This document shows positions 25,312 through 36,400 of a stretch of DNA of 64,000 nt, in pieces. The notes beneath the pieces are model-generated. The model searched no databases. It was not told the origin of the DNA and worked only from the letters and a program-made list of their open reading frames with translations. The stretch comes from an uncultured Hyphomicrobiales bacterium (GTDB lineage: Bacteria > Pseudomonadota > Alphaproteobacteria > Rhizobiales > Rhizobiaceae). Each line of letters begins with the position of its first letter. Position 1 is the stretch's first letter. The translations under genes and the position numbers were made by a program. The stretch covers positions 1 through 64,000 of the forward strand of contig CALTTH010000013.1 of the NCBI GenBank assembly GCA_943908365.1, in the 5' to 3' direction.

Positions 25312-27897
25312 ATGTCGGTAAAAAAAGCGAACTCGCGCCAGCGGGCGAAAAAGAACGTGGAGACGGGCAGCGACGAGGCGCCCGTTCTTGAACGATTGCG
25401 CGGCTCTCTGACCACCATGGCAGGCGCCCTGCGCCAAAAGATCTGCGCGTTCTCCGCGTTGATGGCCGGCACGGCACTCAGTGGCTTTACGACCGTTGCC
25501 GAGGCTCAGGATGGCGCGATCCTGCAACGAAGTGCACGCCTATTCTCTTCCAGCGAGACCATCGCCTATTCGATCTTCATCGGCGTCGTTTCCGCAACCC
25601 TGTTTTCCATCGTCTGGCTGGTGCGCCAGCGCGGCAACATCGAAGCCGAGGTCAACGAATACCGCACAGCCCTCTCGGAAGCGCAGAACAAGATTTCCAA
25701 ATATGAGGCGCTGATTTCCGACAAGTCGCGCCGGATCGTCATCTGGGAAGATACCGGCGAACGTCCTGAATTCGTCGGCCAGTTGCCGCCAGAAACCGGC
25801 GTGCCGGCTGCTGATTCCGACTTTCTGGCCTTTGGCCGCTGGCTGCGCCCCACGTCGGCAGCACCGCTGGAAAAGGCAATTGAGCTGCTGCGCAGCCAGG
25901 CGCAGAGCTTCGATCTGACGATTGAGACGCAGCGTGGCGAAGTCATCGAGGTTCAGGGACGCGTGTCGGGCGGCAAGGCCTTTGCCCGTTTCATTGCGTT
26001 GAACAATATGCGCGCCGAACTGGCGGAGTTGAGAGTGGAGCGCGAGCGCCTGCTTTCCTCCATGTCCACCTTCCAGGAGCTTCTCGATTCGATCGAGCAG
26101 CCAGCCTGGCGCCGAAACAACGAAGGCGCGCTCATCTGGGTGAATCATGCCTATGCGATTGCCGTCGATGCGACGACGCCGCAGCAGGCCGTCAACGAAC
26201 AGCGCGAATTGCTGAACACGGTGACGCGGCAGAAGATCCGGGCCACGGCCACGCCGGAATCGCCCTATCATGACCGGATCTCCACGGTGGTTTCCGGCAA
26301 CCGTACGTTCTTCGATGTGGTCGATATCAAGACGCCGAGCGGCTCTGCCGGTATCGCGATCGACGCGTCCGATGCTGAAACCATCCGCGAAGAGTTGAAA
26401 CGCACGCTGAAAAGCCACGCGGAAACGCTCGATCATCTAGGAACGCCCGTCGCCATCTTCGATGGCGAACAGCGCCTGCAGTTCTACAATCAGGCTTTCG
26501 CCCGCCTGTGGGGCCTCGATCTGGTATTCCTGGAATCGAAGCCCGGTAATTCCGAGCTTCTCGATCGTCTGCGCAGTGCCGGAAAGCTGCCGGAGCAACT
26601 CAGCTGGAAGAGCTGGAAAGAGACAGCACTTTCCGTTTATCGCGCTCTTGATACCAAGACCGATCTCTGGCACCTGCCGAATGGGCAGACCTTGCGTGTG
26701 ATTGCCACCGCGCATCCGCAGGGCGGCGCGACCTGGGTGTTCGAGAATCTGACCGAACAGGTCGATCTCCAGATGCGTTACAACACGCTGGTCAAGGTTC
26801 AGGGCGAGACGATCGATCATCTCGCAGAAGGCGTTGCCGTGTTCGGCGCCGACGGGCGTATTCGCCTGTCGAACCCGGCGTTCCGCGCGCTCTGGGCAAT
26901 CACGGCGGAAGAGGCCGAAGCCGGTAAGCACATTCGCTCCATCGAAGCGGTCTGCGCGCAATCCTACGAGAAGCCGGATGGTTGGCGCGCCTTTGCGCAG
27001 TTTATCACCAGTTTCGACGACGAGCGTCCTTCCAAGCAGGGAACGCTGGAACTTCTTTCCGGCCTCGTGCTCGACTATGCCGTCATTCCCCTGCCCGACG
27101 CGCAGACCATGCTGACCTTCGTCAACATGACCGATAGCGTTCGCGCCGAGCGGGCCTTGAAGGAAAAGAACGAGGCGCTGCGCAAGGCAGACGAGCTGAA
27201 GAACGACTTCGTCCAGCACGTGTCTTACGAACTGCGTTCGCCGCTGACCAATATCATCGGCTTTACCGATCTTCTCAAGACGCCCGGCATGGGCGAACTG
27301 AACGATCGCCAGGCCGAGTATCTCGACCATATTTCGACCTCTTCCTCCGTGCTGTTGACGATCGTCAACGACATTCTCGATCTCGCGACCGTCGATGCCG
27401 GCATCATGCATCTGAACTACGCCGAGAACGATTTGAACGAGCTTCTCGACGATGTGGCGGTGCAGATCACCGATCGTCTGCAGGAAAGCGGCGTGTCGCT
27501 CGAGATCGTCGCGCCAGCGCATCTCGGTTCCATCGTTGCCGATCACCAGCGGCTAAAGCAGATATTGCTGAAGCTTCTGACCAATGCGGTCAACTTCTCG
27601 CCGGAAGGTTCGGCGATCCGCCTGACCTGCCAGAGAAGCGAAGGCGATTTCGTCTTTTCGGTTGCCGATCAGGGTCCTGGAATCCCCGAAGACATGCTGA
27701 AGACGGTCTTCGACCGCTTCTCGACGCGCGGTCAGGGCGGCCGACGCACGGGCGCTGGCCTCGGCCTCTCAATCGTCGAGAGCTTCGTCAGCCTGCATCA
27801 GGGCACGGTCACACTCGACAGCCGCCCCGGTGAAGGCACGGTCGTGACCTGCCGCATTCCCTCGCACGACCAGCCGCAGTCCATTGCTGCCGAATGA
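25312..27897 (+). CDS. divL: DivL-type cell-cycle kinase with Tyr at the phosphorylation site
   Basis: An 861-residue kinase-like protein. A membrane segment lies near residues 84-104, then a coiled region, then PAS-like domains between about 250 and 610, a HisKA-like helix pair and an HATPase domain (N box NAVNFSP, ADQGPGIPEDM, GAGLGLSIVESF). Where other kinases have the phospho-accepting His, this one reads HVSYELRSPLTNI with Tyr639. This substitution is the mark of DivL, which in Caulobacter reads DivK state and controls CckA and so CtrA. The ATP-binding parts look intact. It is followed by tsaE-amgK with an ATGA overlap. Confidence 0.92.
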   Translation: MSVKKANSRQRAKKNVETGSDEAPVLERLRGSLTTMAGALRQKICAFSALMAGTALSGFTTVAEAQDGAILQRSARLFSSSETIAYSIFIGVVSATLFSIVWLVRQRGNIEAEVNEYRTALSEAQNKISKYEALISDKSRRIVIWEDTGERPEFVGQLPPETGVPAADSDFLAFGRWLRPTSAAPLEKAIELLRSQAQSFDLTIETQRGEVIEVQGRVSGGKAFARFIALNNMRAELAELRVERERLLSSMSTFQELLDSIEQPAWRRNNEGALIWVNHAYAIAVDATTPQQAVNEQRELLNTVTRQKIRATATPESPYHDRISTVVSGNRTFFDVVDIKTPSGSAGIAIDASDAETIREELKRTLKSHAETLDHLGTPVAIFDGEQRLQFYNQAFARLWGLDLVFLESKPGNSELLDRLRSAGKLPEQLSWKSWKETALSVYRALDTKTDLWHLPNGQTLRVIATAHPQGGATWVFENLTEQVDLQMRYNTLVKVQGETIDHLAEGVAVFGADGRIRLSNPAFRALWAITAEEAEAGKHIRSIEAVCAQSYEKPDGWRAFAQFITSFDDERPSKQGTLELLSGLVLDYAVIPLPDAQTMLTFVNMTDSVRAERALKEKNEALRKADELKNDFVQHVSYELRSPLTNIIGFTDLLKTPGMGELNDRQAEYLDHISTSSSVLLTIVNDILDLATVDAGIMHLNYAENDLNELLDDVAVQITDRLQESGVSLEIVAPAHLGSIVADHQRLKQILLKLLTNAVNFSPEGSAIRLTCQRSEGDFVFSVADQGPGIPEDMLKTVFDRFSTRGQGGRRTGAGLGLSIVESFVSLHQGTVTLDSRPGEGTVVTCRIPSHDQPQSIAAE

Positions 27898-29411
27898 GTG
27901 ACGAGACGCTTTCCCTTTCTCTCTTCCTTGCAAATGAGGCCGAGACGATCCGGCTTGGCGAGGAGCTTGCGCTTGCCGTAAAGCCGGGCGATGCCATTGC
28001 GCTGGTGGGCGATCTCGGGGCTGGAAAATCGACCCTGGCGCGGGCTTTGATCCGCGCAATCGCCGACGATGCGGAGCTCGAAGTACCGAGCCCGACATTT
28101 ACCATCGTCCAGTCCTACGCGCTTCGCTTTCCCGTCGCGCATCTCGATCTCTATCGTCTCTCCGACGTGTCGGAGCTGGATGAACTCGGCATCGACGAGA
28201 TGCTGTCGGACGGCGTTTGCCTGATCGAGTGGCCGGAGATGGCAAGCGATGTGCTGCCGAAGTCATCGACCATCCTGCTGCACCTCACACATGAGGGAGA
28301 CGGTCGGCGTGCTGTGATCGAAGCATCCCGGCGTCATATCGAGCGTCTTCAGCGGGTTTTCGCCATTCGTCGCTTTCTGGAGCGAAGCGGTAAGACAGGC
28401 GCCATTCGGCGCTATTTCAGTGGTGACGCCGCCTATCGCACCTATGAACTGGTGCGCGATGACGACAGCCAATATCTGTTGATGGACTGGCAGCCCCAGC
28501 CGCCCGGCCCCGCTCTTCACAATGGCAAATCCTATTCGGAGATCGTGCATCTTGCCCGCACGGTCGAGCCGTTCGTTGCCCTTGATCTCCATCTCCGAAG
28601 CGAAGGCTTCGCGCTGCCGGAAATCCTGGCGCGCGACATGGATGAAGGCATCCTGCTGTTGAGCGATATGGGACGCGCAAGCGTTCTGGATGCCAGCGGC
28701 GCGCCCATTGAGGAGCGCTACATCGAGAGTGCTGCCTGTCTGGCGGCGCTGCACGAAAAGCCGATGCCCGCAATGATCGGCCTTCCGGACGGTGGGCGCT
28801 ATGAAATTCCGCGCTTCGATGCCGATGCCATGAAGATCGAGAGCTCGTTGCTGCTGGACTGGTATCTTCCGCACATGCATGACGGCAAGCCGACCGACGA
28901 CGCCAAGCGGCAGGATTTTTTCGCCGTTTGGGATCAGTTGATCGGCAAGCTTGCCGATGTGGAAACCGGTCTCGTCTTGCGCGACTTCCACTCGCCGAAC
29001 ATCATCTGGCAGCAGGACAAACCAGCTCCGCAGCAAGTGGGCATCATCGATTTTCAGGATGCGATGATCGGCCCGACAGCCTATGATCTGGCGTCTCTGG
29101 TGCAGGATGCGCGGGTGACCATCCCGCCTGATCTGCAGGCGCGGATGATGGAGCGGTATTTCGATATCCGCCGAAAGAACCCTGCCTTCGATGAGGAAGT
29201 ATTTCTCAAAGCCTTCGCCATCATGGCGGCACAACGCAATTGCAAGCTGGTTGGCGCCTGGGTTCGGCTTTTGAAACGCGATGGCAAGCCGGGTTATATG
29301 AAGCATATGCCGCGCACCTTCACCTATATGCGCGCCGCGCTGGAACATCCCGACCTTGCGCCCCTGCGGGACTGGTTCGCGCGTGCGGGCATAGACCTCA
29401 ACTCTCAGTGA
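27894..29411 (+). CDS. TsaE-AmgK fusion: tRNA t6A ATPase plus sugar kinase
   Basis: A 505-residue two-domain protein. Residues 1 to about 150 are TsaE, the ATPase needed for threonylcarbamoyl-A37 in tRNA, with P-loop GDLGAGKST (39-47) and the family motif SPTFTIVQSY (66-75). Residues from about 160 to the end are an APH-fold kinase with catalytic loop LRDFHSPNI (362-370) and metal-binding DFQD (386-389). The kinase matches AmgK, which phosphorylates the anomeric position of N-acetylmuramic acid in Pseudomonas. The next gene encodes a MurU-like enzyme, the following step. The ORF is continuous with no frameshift. It starts inside the divL stop (ATGA). Confidence 0.88.
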   Translation: MSDETLSLSLFLANEAETIRLGEELALAVKPGDAIALVGDLGAGKSTLARALIRAIADDAELEVPSPTFTIVQSYALRFPVAHLDLYRLSDVSELDELGIDEMLSDGVCLIEWPEMASDVLPKSSTILLHLTHEGDGRRAVIEASRRHIERLQRVFAIRRFLERSGKTGAIRRYFSGDAAYRTYELVRDDDSQYLLMDWQPQPPGPALHNGKSYSEIVHLARTVEPFVALDLHLRSEGFALPEILARDMDEGILLLSDMGRASVLDASGAPIEERYIESAACLAALHEKPMPAMIGLPDGGRYEIPRFDADAMKIESSLLLDWYLPHMHDGKPTDDAKRQDFFAVWDQLIGKLADVETGLVLRDFHSPNIIWQQDKPAPQQVGIIDFQDAMIGPTAYDLASLVQDARVTIPPDLQARMMERYFDIRRKNPAFDEEVFLKAFAIMAAQRNCKLVGAWVRLLKRDGKPGYMKHMPRTFTYMRAALEHPDLAPLRDWFARAGIDLNSQ

Positions 29412-29421
29412 AGCGTTTCCC

Positions 29422-30141
29422 ATGACGATCAGACAAGCGATGGTTCTGGCAGCAGGTCTCGGCACAAGAATGCGCCCGATCACCGACACGATCCCCAAGC
29501 CGCTGGTCAAAATCGCCGGCAAGCCAATGATCGATTATGTGCTCGATCTTCTGGTGGCGGCGGGCGTCGAGACCGTGTCGATCAATGTCCATCATCATGC
29601 AGATCAGATGATCGCGCATCTTGAGCACCGCACGGATCTTGAGGTCCTGATTTCTGATGAGCGGGCCGAGCTCTTGAATTCCGGTGGCGGTCTCGCCAAG
29701 GGTTTGAAGCTGCTGGCGCCAGGGCCTGTGCTGGTGATGAATGCCGATCTGTTCTGGGTCGGGGAAACATCCGGCCGTCCCACCAATCTCCAGAAACTCG
29801 CGGAGGGTTTCGATCCTGCCCGCATGGATATGGCGATGCTTTGCGTCGATATGGACCGCACCACCGGACATAACGGCAAAAAGGATTTCAATTTTGCGGA
29901 TGATGGGCGCCTCACCCGTTATCAGGAGGGTGAGCCACGTCCGGTGGTTTACGCCGGCGCGATCGCCATGGATTCGCGGCTCCTTGACGATGCACCGGCT
30001 GATGCCTTCAATCTCAACATCTATTTCGACCGCGCCATTGCGAAAAACCGCTTGTATGCCGTGATGCTCGACGGTCAATGGATTACCGTCGGCACACCGG
30101 ATGCTATAGTGGATGCGGAGCGAACCATTGCTTCCGTTTAG
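29422..30141 (+). CDS. murU: MurU-like nucleotidyltransferase
   Basis: A 239-residue sugar-1-phosphate nucleotidyltransferase. The nucleotide-binding signature LAAGLGTRMRPITDTIPKPL is at residues 9-28, and the metal-binding region is VMNADLFW. It follows the AmgK-containing gene by 10 bases. In Pseudomonas, AmgK and MurU make UDP-MurNAc from recovered N-acetylmuramic acid, bypassing the fosfomycin-sensitive route. Family alone would allow other sugars; the neighbour makes MurU likely. Its TAG stop is the first three bases of an intergenic repeat. Confidence 0.82.
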   Translation: MTIRQAMVLAAGLGTRMRPITDTIPKPLVKIAGKPMIDYVLDLLVAAGVETVSINVHHHADQMIAHLEHRTDLEVLISDERAELLNSGGGLAKGLKLLAPGPVLVMNADLFWVGETSGRPTNLQKLAEGFDPARMDMAMLCVDMDRTTGHNGKKDFNFADDGRLTRYQEGEPRPVVYAGAIAMDSRLLDDAPADAFNLNIYFDRAIAKNRLYAVMLDGQWITVGTPDAIVDAERTIASV

Positions 30142-30244
30142 AGCGCCGTGCGTCCCTTAAGACGCACAAAGGACGCTCTATCGCTTTGAATCGACGCATC
30201 GTGCTTTCCGAAAATCGATTCCGGTTTTTGGGCAGATGATGTCA
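30139..30244 (+). repeat. Rhizobial intergenic mosaic repeat, copy A
   Basis: The element begins TAGAGCGCC (the TAG is the murU stop). It contains a 7-bp hairpin GTGCGTC/GACGCAC (30148-30154 with 30161-30167). It continues through TTTGAATCGACGCATCGTGC and TTCCGAAAATCGATTCCGG. Copies B (46625-46713) and C (56338-56426, opposite strand) share the same order of blocks. Confidence 0.85.
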
Positions 30245-30264
30245 TCCTTGAGAAGGTCGAACCA

Positions 30265-33200
30265 TTGGCGCATGACAAACGCATCCTGACCATTGCGCCG
30301 GGAACACCCTTTCTAAAGACACTGGCGCAAAGCCTCTGTGCCGGGACGCTTGCGAAGGGCTTCGCCTACGATCCTGCCGATCCGCTGTCGCTTGCGCGTG
30401 TGACGATCTATGTGCCGACGCGCCGTTCGGCTCGCGTGCTGCGCTCCGAATTCGTCGACCTTCTGGGTGGGCGTTCTGCCATTCTTCCGGTCATTCGCCC
30501 GCTTGGCGAAACGGATGACGATAGTGGCTATTTCGATATCGAGACGCCGGCCACCATCGATCTTGCGCCGCCGATCTCCGGCACGGCACGGCTGGTGGAA
30601 CTGGCACGGCTGATCCTTGCCTGGCGAAACAGCTTGCCGGACGCAATTCGAGCCATCCATTCCGATTCACCGCTCGTGGCACCAGCAAGCCCGGCGGATG
30701 CGATCTGGCTTGCACGTGCCCTTTCCGAAGTCATCGACGCGATTGATACGGAGGACAAGGACTGGGAGGCACTCTCCGAACTGGATACGGCCGATCATGC
30801 GCAGTGGTGGCAGCTGACCGCGAAGTTTCTGGAGATCGCCAGTATTTATTGGCCGGCTCGTCTTGGCGAACTCAACCGCTCTTCCGCAGGGCGGCACCGC
30901 AACGCCATCCTTCGCGCAGAGGCGGACCGGCTGAAGAAGATCGCGAGTGCGGATCCGATTATCGTTGCAGGCTCCACCGGCTCCATTCCCGCTGCCGCCG
31001 ATCTGATTGCTGCCGTGGCCTCTCTGCCGCACGGCACCGTCGTGCTTCCCGGTCTTGATCTCGACATGCCGGAAGATCAGTGGCAGGCGATCAATGAGGC
31101 ACCGGATGACGCGGCAAGCCGCACCCATTCGCAATATGGGCTGTTCATTCTCTTACAGAAGCTCGGTGTCTTGCGTCGCGATGTGGAGCGGATCGGTGAC
31201 CTTGAACGCGATCTGCAGGACCGGGCCGCGGTTTTTTCCACCGCACTTGCGCCTGTTCGGGCGACTGCGGAGTGGAATGAGTGGCGCGCGGACAAGTCGC
31301 CAGCCTTTTTCGAAAATGCTTTTTCCGCCGCCTCGATGATAGAGGCGGCCAATGAGCGCGAGGAAGCAACCGCAATTGCCATCGCGCTGAGGCTAGCGCT
31401 GGAAAAGCCCGGTCAGAATGGCCCATCGCAGGCCGCCCTCATCACGCCGGATCGCGGACTTGGCCGACGGGTGGCGACGGAGCTTGCCCGCTTCGGCATC
31501 GAGGCGGACGATTCCGCAGGTACGCCGCTGTCTGCGACGCCGCAGGCAGGTCTTTTGCAGCTGGCGCTGGAAGCGATCCTGCGCCCTGGCGATCCAGTCG
31601 CGGTCATTTCGCTGTTGAAGCATCCGCTTTGCCGCTTTGGCTTGAGCGAATTGCAGATGAGGAAGGCTGTCGCAGCGCTTGAGCTTCTGGCGCTGCGTGG
31701 AGGGCGCGAGGAAACGACACTTGGCACCCTCGATGCGCTTCTGGCGCATCAGATGACACTTCATGCAGGCGACCGCCATCCACCGCATTGGCGCACGGCG
31801 CTTTGCGATGACGCTCCGCTCGCGGCCGAAGATCTGGCGAGACGGATCAAAGCGGCGATCGAACCGCTGGAAGAGGCCTTCGTCCAGCGCGATCCACTCC
31901 GCGGTCGCCGCACATCCCGCCTGACGCTGGCGGAGTGGGCAGAGCGCTCCGGTCGTGTCATCGAAGCGATGTGCCTGGATGATGCGGGCGATCTGGCAAG
32001 CCTCTGGTCCGGCGAGGCGGGAGAAAAGCTGTCCAGTCTTTTTGCCGAGCTGATGGAATGCGGGGACGCGCTGGAGGCGGATGGTCCGCAATGGATCGAT
32101 ATCGTCGCTGCCTTCGTCGCGGGCGAATCGATCAAGCCGCGGGCCATGCGCCACCCACGGGTCTTCATTTTCGGCGCTTTGGAAGCACGTCTGCAGAGCG
32201 TCGATACCGTCATCATCGGTGGTTTGAACGAAGGGGTGTGGCCGGGCCAAACGGCCAACAATCCCTTCCTGTCGCGCAGCATGAAGACATCGATCGGGCT
32301 TGAGCCGCCGGAACGCCGCATCGGGCAGTTGGCGCATGATTTCGAGATGGCGAACGGCACGCGTCACATCATCTACAGCCGCGCACTGCGCCAGGGTTCG
32401 ACGCCTGCCGTGGCTTCGCGCTGGCTGCAAAGGTTGCTGGCCCTGGGCGGGGAAGATTTTGCCGAGGCGCTGAAGCAACGCGGCGAATCCTACCGCCATT
32501 GGGCAATGATGCTGGATGACAGCGAGACGCAGGATCCAGCGAGGCGCCCTGCCCCGACCCCGCCTGCCGATCTCCAGCCGAAGAGCTATTCCTTCAGCGA
32601 AGTCGGACGGCTGCGCCGTGACCCCTATGCCATCTATGCGCGGCGCATCCTCAAGCTCGATCCGCTGGACGAGTTCAACCGCGATCCGGGCGCTGCCGAC
32701 CGCGGGACGCTCTATCACCGCATTATTGAACTTTACTCTCGCGAGGAGCACGTTCCCGGCACGCCGGCGTCCGAAGAAGCGATGATGCGCGTGCTGAATG
32801 CATGTTTCGACGAAGAGAATCTCCCTGCGCATATCGATATCGTCTGGCGACCACGCTTCGTTGCGGTGGCGCGCGAGTTTCTTGCCTGGGAGAAAGATCG
32901 CCGTCCCATGGTGCGTCGCTCCTATGTCGAGGCCCGCGCCGGACAGGACGTTCCAGAGGCCGGTATCCGGCTCACCGGCGTGGCCGACAGGATCGACATC
33001 AAGACAAACGGCAAGGCGGATATCGTCGATTACAAGACGGGGCTCTCCCCGACTGTGAAACAGGCCCGCTCACTGCTCGATCCGCAACTGGCGCTGGAAG
33101 CGGCAGCCCTGATGCGCGGTGCTTTCCGCGATGCCGGGACGCCAACACCGGAGGATCTGATCTATGTGCGCCTGCGGCCCGGGGAGCGCTTCGGCACCGA

Positions 33201-33441
33201 TGTCGTGAACAACGAAAATGCCAAGGCCAGCGCCAAGACCGTGCCCAAGAGTGCGGCAGAACTGGCGACGGACTCGATCGACCAGCTGGCCAAGTTCATC
33301 AAGGCGCTGCGCGCGGGCAAGAACGGCTTCGTGTCGCGGCTGATCCCGGAAGAACAGCAATCCTATGGCGGCGAGTACGACCATCTGGCGCGCGTCTCCG
33401 AGTGGTCCACCGCAGAGCCGGGAGATGGCGATGGCGAATGA
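30265..33441 (+). CDS. addB: Double-strand break repair protein AddB
   Basis: A 1058-residue AddB of the alphaproteobacterial type. It forms with AddA the helicase-nuclease that resects double-strand ends for RecA. The C-terminal PD-(D/E)XK nuclease is visible near residues 912-930 (KADIVDYKTG, then QLALEAAALM). The start appears to be TTG at 30265, with AGAAGG eight bases upstream; nearby ATGs at 30236 and 30239 are out of frame. It ends inside addA. Confidence 0.95.
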   Translation: MAHDKRILTIAPGTPFLKTLAQSLCAGTLAKGFAYDPADPLSLARVTIYVPTRRSARVLRSEFVDLLGGRSAILPVIRPLGETDDDSGYFDIETPATIDLAPPISGTARLVELARLILAWRNSLPDAIRAIHSDSPLVAPASPADAIWLARALSEVIDAIDTEDKDWEALSELDTADHAQWWQLTAKFLEIASIYWPARLGELNRSSAGRHRNAILRAEADRLKKIASADPIIVAGSTGSIPAAADLIAAVASLPHGTVVLPGLDLDMPEDQWQAINEAPDDAASRTHSQYGLFILLQKLGVLRRDVERIGDLERDLQDRAAVFSTALAPVRATAEWNEWRADKSPAFFENAFSAASMIEAANEREEATAIAIALRLALEKPGQNGPSQAALITPDRGLGRRVATELARFGIEADDSAGTPLSATPQAGLLQLALEAILRPGDPVAVISLLKHPLCRFGLSELQMRKAVAALELLALRGGREETTLGTLDALLAHQMTLHAGDRHPPHWRTALCDDAPLAAEDLARRIKAAIEPLEEAFVQRDPLRGRRTSRLTLAEWAERSGRVIEAMCLDDAGDLASLWSGEAGEKLSSLFAELMECGDALEADGPQWIDIVAAFVAGESIKPRAMRHPRVFIFGALEARLQSVDTVIIGGLNEGVWPGQTANNPFLSRSMKTSIGLEPPERRIGQLAHDFEMANGTRHIIYSRALRQGSTPAVASRWLQRLLALGGEDFAEALKQRGESYRHWAMMLDDSETQDPARRPAPTPPADLQPKSYSFSEVGRLRRDPYAIYARRILKLDPLDEFNRDPGAADRGTLYHRIIELYSREEHVPGTPASEEAMMRVLNACFDEENLPAHIDIVWRPRFVAVAREFLAWEKDRRPMVRRSYVEARAGQDVPEAGIRLTGVADRIDIKTNGKADIVDYKTGLSPTVKQARSLLDPQLALEAAALMRGAFRDAGTPTPEDLIYVRLRPGERFGTDVVNNENAKASAKTVPKSAAELATDSIDQLAKFIKALRAGKNGFVSRLIPEEQQSYGGEYDHLARVSEWSTAEPGDGDGE

Positions 33442-36400
33442 TCTTTTCGAATACGCCGCGGAGCAGGCTCAAGATCACGGCCCGGTGCGCGACGAGCCAG
33501 GCGCCTGGATCGACTGGACGACACGCCAGCAGACCCGCGCCTCCGATCCGACCAGCTCGGCATGGGTGTCGGCCAATGCGGGTTCGGGCAAAACGCATGT
33601 CTTGACCCAGCGGGTGATCCGTCTGCTGCTGGCCGGTTGTCGTCCCTCCGCCATTCTGTGCCTGACCTATACCAAGGCGGCGGCCTCGGAAATGTCGAGC
33701 CGCGTCTTCGATCGCCTCGCGGACTGGGCCACGCTGTCCGACGCCGCCTTGAAAGACCGTATCGCGACAATTGAAGGGCGTATCCCCGACGCGATCAAGC
33801 TGAAGGAGGCGCGTCGTCTTTTCGCCAAGGCGCTGGAAACGCCGGGCGGGCTGAAAATCCAGACGATCCACGCCTTCTGCGAAGCGCTGCTGCACCAGTT
33901 TCCGCTGGAAGCAAACGTCGCTGGCCACTTCTCGGTTCTGGACGATCGTGCCGCCAGCAGTCTCCTCGCAGAAGCGCGCCGCAGCCTGCTGACCGCCGTT
34001 TCGCTCGAGCAGGACACGCCGCTGGCTCAGGCGCTCGCCTATGTGCTTGATCTCGCCGACGAGACCGGGCTGGAAGCGCTGCTGAGTGCCGTCGTCGCCA
34101 ACCGCAATCCTCTGCGCGGCTTTCTCGAAGACGCCTCCCGCAGCGGTGGAATCGACGCGGCACTTCGGCGCCATGCTCGCATCAGCGCCACTGAAACGCT
34201 AGAGACGGCAGCGGCCGCCTATTGGCCACTCCCGGGTCTCTCCGGCCTGTCGCTCGACACCTATCTGACGCTGTCCGACGAGGTCGGGGGCGCGCGGACG
34301 CACGAAGTGTCCTACGCGTTGCGGGAGGCGGCGCGAGAAAGAGATCCGTTCAAGCGCATCGCTTTCCTCGAAAGCGCGTTGCTGACCCAGAAGGGTGAGC
34401 CGAAGTCCGATGCCTACGTCATCAACAAGGCGATGCAGACGGCAGCACCCAATCTCCTGGATGATCTGACGCTGGCGCGCACCCACGTGGTTGCCTGCCG
34501 CGACCGGTATCGGACGCTGCGCATGCTGGAGGCGACCAGACATGCCTTGACCCTGGCAGACCGGCTGATCGGCGACTTCGAGGATTTGAAGAAGCAGCGC
34601 AGCCAGCTCGATTTCGAAGACCTGATCGAGCGCGCGGCCACGCTTCTCAACCGCGATACGGCGGGCGCCTGGGTGCATTACAAGCTGGACCAGGGTATCG
34701 ACCATATTCTCGTCGATGAGGCGCAGGATACCAGCCCGGTGCAGTGGTCGATCATCCAGTCGCTGGCAGCAGATTTCTTCCATGGCGAGACCGCACGCGC
34801 TGGTCAACGCACGCTGTTTGCCGTGGGTGACGAGAAGCAGTCGATCTATTCCTTTCAAGGAGCAAGGCCGGAGCGGTTTTCGCAGGAGCGTGAGGAGACG
34901 GCGCGGCGGGTGACCGCCGTCCAGCAGATATTCCATCCCGTGCGTCTTCCGCTTTCCTTCCGTTCCACGGCGGATGTGCTGGCTGCGGTGGACCAGGTCT
35001 TCTCTTTGCCCGAAAATGCCGCAGGCCTCAGCGCCGACAACGAACCCGTCGAGCATCGCTCCAACCGCCTTAGTCAAGCCGGGACGGTGGAGGTGTGGGA
35101 CATGATCGCCGCTGAGCCGGTCGAAGACGAAGAAGACTGGACGGCACCTTTCGATGCATTGCGCGAAAGCGCCCCGCCCGCCATCGTCGCACGACGGATC
35201 GCGGCGCGCATCGCAGCGATGATCGGCACGGAAACGGTGATTGAGAAAGGCGTCGAACGTTTTATCGAGGCGGGCGACATTCTGGTATTGGTGCGCAAAC
35301 GCCACGCCTTCGTCAACGCGTTGACGCGCGAGTTGAAGCAGCGAAAAAACATTCCCGTTGCCGGTGCCGACCGCTTGCGGCTGACCGACCACATCGCCAT
35401 TCAGGATCTGCTGGCACTTGGCCGCTTCGTGCTTTTGCCGAAGGACGATCTATCGCTTTCGGCATTGCTGAAAAGCCCGCTCTTCAATCATGATGAAGAC
35501 GATATTTTTGACCTAGCGGCCAAGCGTCCGGAGAAGACAAGCGTCTGGGACTATCTCCAGCAGCGCGCGCAAGAAGATGGAAGCCGCTTTGCCGAGACGC
35601 TTGAAACCCTCTCGTCCCTGATTGCGCTCTCCCGTAGCGCGACGATTCACGATTTCTACGCGGCGGTGATGACCATCTATCAAGGTCGCAAGCGCTTTCT
35701 TGCACGCCTTGGCAACGAAGCGAGCGACGTTCTGGATGAGTTTTTGTCCTTCGCGCTCGATCACGAAAAGACCGGCCTCCCCGGCCTGCAATCCTTCATC
35801 TCCGTGCTGGAAACGGACGCCCCGGAGATCAAGCGCGAGCAGGACAAGGAGCGCGGCGAAGTCCGCATCATGACGGTTCACGCCTCCAAGGGTCTTGAGG
35901 CACCCGTGGTGTTTCTCGTCGATGGCGGCTCGAAGGCCTTCATTCCAAGCCATGTGCCCCGGCTTCGCTTTGTCGAAACCAGGGATGCCGCATTCCCCGT
36001 GTGGCTGCCAGGAAAGAACTTCGATAACGCGTTGATCGACCAGGACGATGGCCGCTTGAAGGACGCCGCGGAGCAGGAATATCGCCGCCTTCTCTATGTG
36101 GCCATGACGCGGGCTGCCGATCATCTGATTGTCTGCGGCTATCGTGGGCCGAAGGAAAATCCGGATTGCTGGCACCAGATGATCAAGCGGGCGCTTGTCG
36201 CGGATGAAGCGCGATGCATCTCTCATCAGTTCCAGGCAGGCGGCGAAGCCTGGGACGGTCTGTTGTGGCGGATGAATGCCCATGAGCCAAAGGCGATACC
36301 CCAGAGCGAGACCTCGTCGAGTGCTGCGCCAGAAGCATTTCCCGCCTCGCTGATGCAACCACTGCCACCGGCACCTGCCCTTCCCCGGCCTCTCAGCCCG

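Noticed and set aside
31393..32832. Minus-strand open frame (479 codons) opposite addB
   Set aside because: Antisense shadow of addB.
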